Of a stretch of DNA of 11,066 nucleotides, positions 7,464 through 11,066 are shown piece by piece. The DNA is from Jimgerdemannia flammicorona. Taxonomy: Eukaryota > Mucoromycota > Endogonomycetes > Endogonales > Endogonaceae. Within the stretch, counting starts at the first letter, position 1. Every line of letters begins with the position of its first letter. A program made the position numbers and the translations under genes. Below the pieces are notes generated by a model, which was given only the letters and a program-made list of their open reading frames with translations, did no database searches and was not told where the DNA came from. Where the stretch lies: assembly GCA_003990745.1 (NCBI GenBank), contig RBNI01006698.1:1-11066 (forward strand), in the 5' to 3' direction.

Positions 7464-7615
7464 TTATCCAAACTCTCACCCTGGTTACAAACTCCATCAT
7501 GGAACAAATTATCGCAGCATGTGCTGATGATAAGGAAGCTCAAGCACTCTGAGAAATCCTGAACAGTGATGATGCTGACAAGCATACCTGGTACAATCAA
7601 TACCAACTCAAGGAT

Positions 7616-8755
7616 AATGCTATCTACTACAAGGACAGATTGTATGTTCCAAACAACCGAGACCTCCAAAGGACTATCCTATTCGAATGTCATGATGCCC
7701 CTACAGCTGGACACTTAGGATTTGATAAATGCTATGAAGTTATCTCCCGAAACTTCTATTGGCCCCATATGACAGATCAGCTCAAAACCTACATCACTTC
7801 CTGTGATGCCTGCCAATGCAACAAGTCCTCAACACTAGCAAAACCTGGCCTACTCCACCCTATCTCAGTACCATCCGCTAATTAGGAACAAGTCTCTATG
7901 GACTTCATTATACAACTACCCCAAACCAAGAACAGGAAAGATGCAATTGTTGTCTTTGTGGACTATCTCAGCAAACAAACTCACTTCATACCAACCACTA
8001 CTACTGCAACAGCACCAGACATAGCTACACTCTTGTTTGATAATATCTTCTGCTATCATGGTCTTCCTAAGATCATTGTTAGTGATTGAGACCCGAAATT
8101 CACCAGCCATTTTTGGAAAGCCCTCCATGCACACCTTGGAACAAAACTTGCACTATCTACAGCCTTTCACCCTGAAACTGATAGCCAAACTGAAAGAATG
8201 AACCGAACTCTAGAACAAATACTAAGAAACTATGTTTCCTACAGACAAGATAATTGGCATGAACACCTCACTGCAGTCGAGTTTGTCTATAACAACAGCA
8301 AGCAAGCCTCTCTTAGAATGACCCCATTCTTCACCAATACTGGACAAAACCCAAACACCCCTCTGACACTCATCTGAACTACTGAAGAACTCTCTACAGT
8401 CGAAGCTGTTGAAGAATTCTTACTCCGAATGCATAATCTAAGCCAGATCGCAATTGAGAATTTATCACGAGCTCAAGAACAACAGTCACAGTATGTCAAC
8501 CAGCATCACCGAGAAGAAACCTTTGATATTGGAGAAAAAGTTCTATTAGACATCCGAGGATACTGTGTTGACAACCTCAAGCACAGACCATCTACAAAGC
8601 TGAACAGCAAGTTCATTAGACCATTTGAAGTTATTTCACAAGTCTCTCTGACCTCCTACAAATTGGCGCTACCAGATACCATTAAGATTCACCCAGTCTT
8701 CAATGTCCAATGTCTCAAACGATACAATGACAATGATGATGAACTATTCCCGAAC
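7616..8755 (+). pseudogene. Integrase with HHCC, DDE core and GPY/F module
   Basis: The zinc-binding domain keeps His 7691, His 7712 and Cys-x2-Cys at 7802-7813. The catalytic triad is Asp 7901-7903 (VSMDFI), Asp 8084-8086 (IVSD before a TGA that replaces the Arg of SDRD) and Glu 8192-8194 (QTERMN), so all three acidic residues survive. The GPY/F module appears near 8590-8680 with its Gly changed to Arg (RPFEV at 8618), again one G-to-A. Stops are TAG 7883 (Trp expected before E-x-V-S-M-D), TGA 8087 and TGA 8375. Integrase inserts the cDNA into host chromatin. Confidence 0.92.
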
Positions 8756-8797
8756 TGAACTACAAAACCACCTGCACCTGTCATTATTAATGACCAA

Positions 8798-8998
8798 GAA
8801 GAATACAAAGTTGAACAAATCCTCAACAAACATGGCCACAAGAACCACTCTGAGTACCTCATCAAATGGAAAGGTTATCCGATCCATAATGCAATATGGG
8901 AACCTAAGACCAATCTCCAGAATGCTACCGACCTAGTTCAGGAATACGATTCCTTGAACAACTGAACTCCGAATACTCCTGCACCTATCAGTACATAA
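8798..8998 (+). pseudogene. Chromodomain at the polyprotein C-terminus
   Basis: The Tyr-x-Val-Glu start (YKVEQIL), KWKGYP and the following IWEP and N-L-x-N-A segment (8798-8949) make a clear chromodomain with the aromatic residues that form the methyl-lysine pocket. In chromoviruses it follows integrase and directs integration to heterochromatin marked by histone methylation. The reading frame passes TGA 8963 and ends at TAA 8996-8998. The nested LTRs upstream fit with integration into silenced repeats. Confidence 0.88.
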
Positions 8999-9382
8999 TA
9001 TATATTACCCTTCTGAACATATTAATTATCACGAACCTAATCAAGAACTCAGCAAGATAGAATAAAAGAATACCAACCCTCTGGAAAAAATAGCAAAACT
9101 GAAAGCAAGCCTATTCTCCCCATACTACTGGTGAGAAACAAGGCGTAGACATTTAAGAAGATTCCTTAGAGGAAATTCTCCAGCAGTGAATGACGTCAGA
9201 ATCACTTCCGGCATACAGCATCGAACACACGACCCTTTAATATATGAATCCAACGTGTTAGACAACTGTACTATGAGCATGCCACTTTCTGAAAAAATGG
9301 ACTTTACTGGACTTTTGACCTCTCAAATAGTGTAACAACACTAGAACAAAATTAGAAGGCCCTGACGAGGACGTCGAAAGCT
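8999..9382 (+). other. 3' untranslated region between pol and the polypurine tract
   Basis: No coding frame of note is seen here. It contains a perfect CRE-type palindrome TGACGTCA at 9191-9198, a tRNA-like segment on the minus strand (9210-9283) and a small pocket of retained CpGs just before the polypurine tract (9365-9376), unusual in this CpG-poor element. Confidence 0.6.
9210..9283 (-). other. tRNA-like sequence with pol III box A and box B matches
   Basis: Read on the minus strand, TAGTACAGTTG (9273-9263) fits the box A consensus TRGYNNARNNG completely. TGTTCGATGCT (9227-9217) matches box B at 8 of 11 positions. The 36-bp gap is normal for tRNA genes. The 74-nt segment has ends that pair over 7 bp (GGCATGC with GTATGCC, one G-T), and between the boxes is a loop TTCATAT that could present a CAU anticodon. 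However, the T stem and D stem do not pair well and the arms are not in register with the acceptor ends. It is at best a decayed tRNA, a tRNA-derived insert or a pol III promoter remnant. Confidence 0.3.
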
Positions 9383-9396
9383 AAGAAGGGGAGAGT
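9383..9396 (+). other. Polypurine tract
   Basis: AAGAAGGGGAGAG (9383-9395) followed by one T lies directly before the 3' LTR start TGTAAG. This is the RNase H-resistant primer for plus-strand DNA synthesis and confirms the left boundary of the 3' LTR. Confidence 0.85.
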
Positions 9397-9684
9397 TGTA
9401 AGCACACAACCTCCAAGCCACAGAAATCACACGTCACCCTCTTAACAAGCCACCGAAATCGCACGTTATCTCTGAACAAATCTGGAAATCACCTGTGCGA
9501 TCACGAAGCTGAGTCAAACAGAAGTCACAGCACACAAAGCTGAGTCAATACGAAGTCATGGAACACAAGGTTCACACAAACGGAATCTTACCAATCAAGA
9601 ACAGATGCATATATACTGAGCCCCAAGATGCATCGAAACAGAGAACCAAAACAAATAACAACCACAACTTCCAAATATACAAAC

Positions 9685-10782
9685 ATGATTACTGAGATCT
9701 ACAACCACATCCGTGCTGACATTTGGAATGCCATTGTCAATTGAGCCACACCTCCTCTGCCCTTCATGAATATCCATAGCCTCACACCCCTCTACTTCAT
9801 GGAAGCCCAATGGAACGCCCTGAACATGCTTAATGAGGCCTACCAGATTGAATAAATCTCAAGCTACTACCAGATCGGCTGCCTCTTGGAAGACATAGTC
9901 GAACACCACTATGATACAGACATTATCCAGATGTCTCAACACCAGAAGCTCATCACTCGCAAACACTGAGAACTCTTCTACGAGTACAGCACCTTTATTC
10001 CCTGCCTCTGAGTTACTACCAGTGAAATGGTTGCTACCCTATCCTATGGCCAAATCGATGACATGATACAAGAACTCAACCATAAGTATCTTGAGTACGT
10101 TCAGACTACTGATAGAACCTTCCCGCACTCCGACGACCATATCCTGCAAATGCCCCAAGTTGGATACACTATGAAGGATATCTATGATATAATCAACTTT
10201 GACGAAGATGAAGCAGAAGACAATGATTCCTCCGACGCCGACATGACATCAAGCCAAGGATCTCTACCAACCCTGATCACACCGCCAACCTTGCCGATGA
10301 ACTTGCAATAGTTTATAACCACATACAAGACTTATTGGGACAACGACCACTGGCACAAATACCAACCTGTATTCACTCTCGATTACTTCAACTACAATGA
10401 AGAGACCAGAGAACACAACCTGTACCTCCAGACAACCCTCGAGATTGAACCAACAACTCCACTACCTGAGTATGAGCAATATGAACCACAGCTGCCAGCT
10501 TACTACAATCCCGTGACTCATAGTACTGTAACCTATAGAAGGTATGCAGACAGCGAATCCAATAAAAGCGAAAACAATACACCCCTCCTTCGCCCACCAA
10601 CACCTTACCCAGCATACAAAACAGATGATGCTATCCTGTGGGATGGAGACGAAGTTCCAATGTATTATTACCTCAGCGAACAAGGAGAAGTAATCTGCGA
10701 ACCACTCTTCCTAGATGACTACTTTATCAGAGATGATGTCATCGATGGTGATGTCATCGAAGACTACCCAGACAGCATGTAA
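9685..10782 (+). pseudogene. U3-encoded reading frame (3' LTR copy)
   Basis: This is the second copy of the frame at 1085-2182, with the same ATG and the same final TAA and no indel. It has five internal stops: TGA 9742, TAA 9853, TGA 9967, TGA 10009 and TAG 10309. The 5' copy has CAA, CAA, TGA, CGA and CAG at these places, so only TGA 9967 is shared. Both PPxY motifs have lost their first Pro here by a C-to-T change (LPEY and LPAY). The last 157 codons are free of stops. As the 3' copy, this is the one that would be part of the genomic transcript downstream of pol. Confidence 0.6.
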
Positions 10783-11054
10783 ACCTATAAATAGATTAGC
10801 AGTCATAGTATAGTTAGATTAGCCTTGTACAACGTAACTGTGAACTGACTCAGCAGTCAGACGATCTCTTGACATATCAGATCACACTTGTACTATGTGA
10901 CTGCATTCTGACTCAGTAAAGCACTTAGTGCTACATCCATATCTAGCATAGCCCAGATAGCCCCTCACTAGTATAAATACCCCCTCTCCCAGATCTCAGA
11001 ATCTCAGACTTGAATAGACCTGAACAATCCGAACACAACTCCAGAGCACTTCTC

Positions 11055-11066
11055 TTTTTTTTTTTT
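11055..11066 (+). other. Terminal poly-T run, probable assembly edge
   Basis: Twelve Ts replace sequence that in the 5' LTR continues with CCACAATATCTC. The break falls inside R and coincides with the end of the window, so an assembly or sequencing artefact is the likeliest cause. Confidence 0.6.

Larger units (their letters stand above)
2873..8998 (+). pseudogene. Gag-dUTPase-Pol polyprotein, single frame with 21 nonsense codons
   Basis: One frame (first codon base = 2 mod 3) can be followed for 2,042 codons from the PBS to TAA 8996-8998 without a frameshift. Domains in order are an N-terminal extension, Gag, a CCHC knuckle (4778-4819), dUTPase (about 4901-5313), protease (5519-5833), RT (about 6140-6910), RNase H (about 7020-7460), integrase (about 7640-8700) and chromodomain (about 8798-8949). 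Internal stops are TGA at 2975, 3359, 3914, 4184, 4496, 4835, 4847, 5159, 6125, 6701, 7349, 7550, 8087, 8375, 8756 and 8963; TAG at 3680, 5831 and 7883; TAA at 3779 and 6893. At conserved sites the TGAs stand where related elements have Arg, as expected from CGA to TGA. The TAGs at 5831 and 7883 stand where Trp is expected. No in-frame ATG precedes 3833. The copy cannot make a functional polyprotein. Confidence 0.93.
797..11066 (+). mobile_element. Ty3/gypsy chromovirus LTR retrotransposon with dUTPase and a U3 reading frame, inactive, 3' end cut by window
   Basis: The element has, in order, a 2,074-bp 5' LTR, a PBS, a single gag-dUTPase-PR-RT-RH-IN-chromodomain frame, a polypurine tract and a 3' LTR running off the window. 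The RT-RNase H-integrase order makes it Ty3/gypsy (Metaviridae type), and the C-terminal chromodomain makes it a chromovirus. Two traits stand out: dUTPase motifs between the Gag zinc knuckle and the protease, and LTRs long enough to hold a 366-codon frame in U3. The copy is inactive, with many nonsense codons and altered RT and protease active sites. The internal region (2871-9396) is 6.5 kb. The complete element would be about 10.7 kb if the 3' LTR has the length of the 5' one. It sits inside the older LTR fragment B. Confidence 0.95.
9397..11066 (+). repeat. 3' LTR of the main element, incomplete
   Basis: This copy is collinear with the 5' LTR at a constant offset of 8,600 bp. About 132 differences were counted between 797-2440 and 9397-11040, all transitions, with no indels. 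It carries U3 and the start of R. The remaining 420 bp or so would lie past the window. The last matching bases are near 11054, after which there are twelve Ts. The TATA box is at 10972-10979, the upstream TATA-like motif at 10786-10793 and TGACTCA at 10846-10852. Confidence 0.93.

Noticed and set aside
2975..8965. TGA read as a sense codon (code variant or selenocysteine-like recoding) because 16 in-frame TGAs occur
   Set aside because: TGA falls at sites where the family has Arg, Trp is encoded by TGG in the same frame, CGA codons also remain, and the LTR pair shows directly that C-to-T changes create such stops.
9191..9198. TGACGTCA (CRE) as a functional promoter element
   Set aside because: It is a single site within the 3' UTR with no promoter context; it is kept only as a note.
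11055..11066. Poly-T run as an antisense poly(A) tail or integration scar
   Set aside because: It coincides with the window end and interrupts R where the other copies continue, so an assembly artefact is simpler.

Overview
The window is almost entirely one decayed Ty3/gypsy LTR retrotransposon of the chromovirus type, inserted into older LTRs of the same family. The host is most likely a filamentous fungus, and a basidiomycete is my best guess. The reasons are the pol type with a C-terminal chromodomain, a dUTPase domain inside the polyprotein (a combination I recall being reported from basidiomycetes), and CpG-type decay as expected of methylated fungal repeats. I cannot name the species. 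No ordinary host gene is visible, and the right edge runs into a poly-T tract that looks like a contig end.

Layout. Positions 1-245 are the 3' end of an LTR (copy A). Positions 246-796 are a second LTR fragment (copy B). The main element begins at 797 with an unusually long 5' LTR (797-2870, 2,074 bp, termini TGTAAG...CTTACA, the first G mutated to A here). A primer-binding site starts at 2874. One reading frame (codons starting at position = 2 mod 3) then runs from the PBS to a TAA at 8996-8998. It encodes an N-terminal extension, Gag with a CCHC knuckle, dUTPase, aspartic protease, reverse transcriptase, RNase H, integrase (HHCC, DDE, GPY/F) and a chromodomain. A roughly 400-bp 3' untranslated stretch holds a tRNA-like segment on the minus strand and a polypurine tract. 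The 3' LTR starts at 9397 and is cut by the window end.

The unusual part is the U3 region of the LTR. Both LTRs carry, upstream of the TATA box, the same 366-codon reading frame (1085-2182 and 9685-10782). It encodes an acidic, Tyr/Pro-rich protein of no family I recognise, with two PPxY motifs. It lies 3' of pol in the genomic RNA, which is the position of accessory genes in some retroviruses.

The element is dead. The pol frame has 21 internal stops, 16 of them TGA, and no frameshift. The RT catalytic YxDD reads YINN and the protease DSG reads DSS. The two LTRs differ by about 132 substitutions over 1,644 bp (counted by hand); I saw only transitions and no indels, with at least 11 sites reading CA in one copy and TG in the other. 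This is the mark of methyl-CpG deamination or a RIP-like process.
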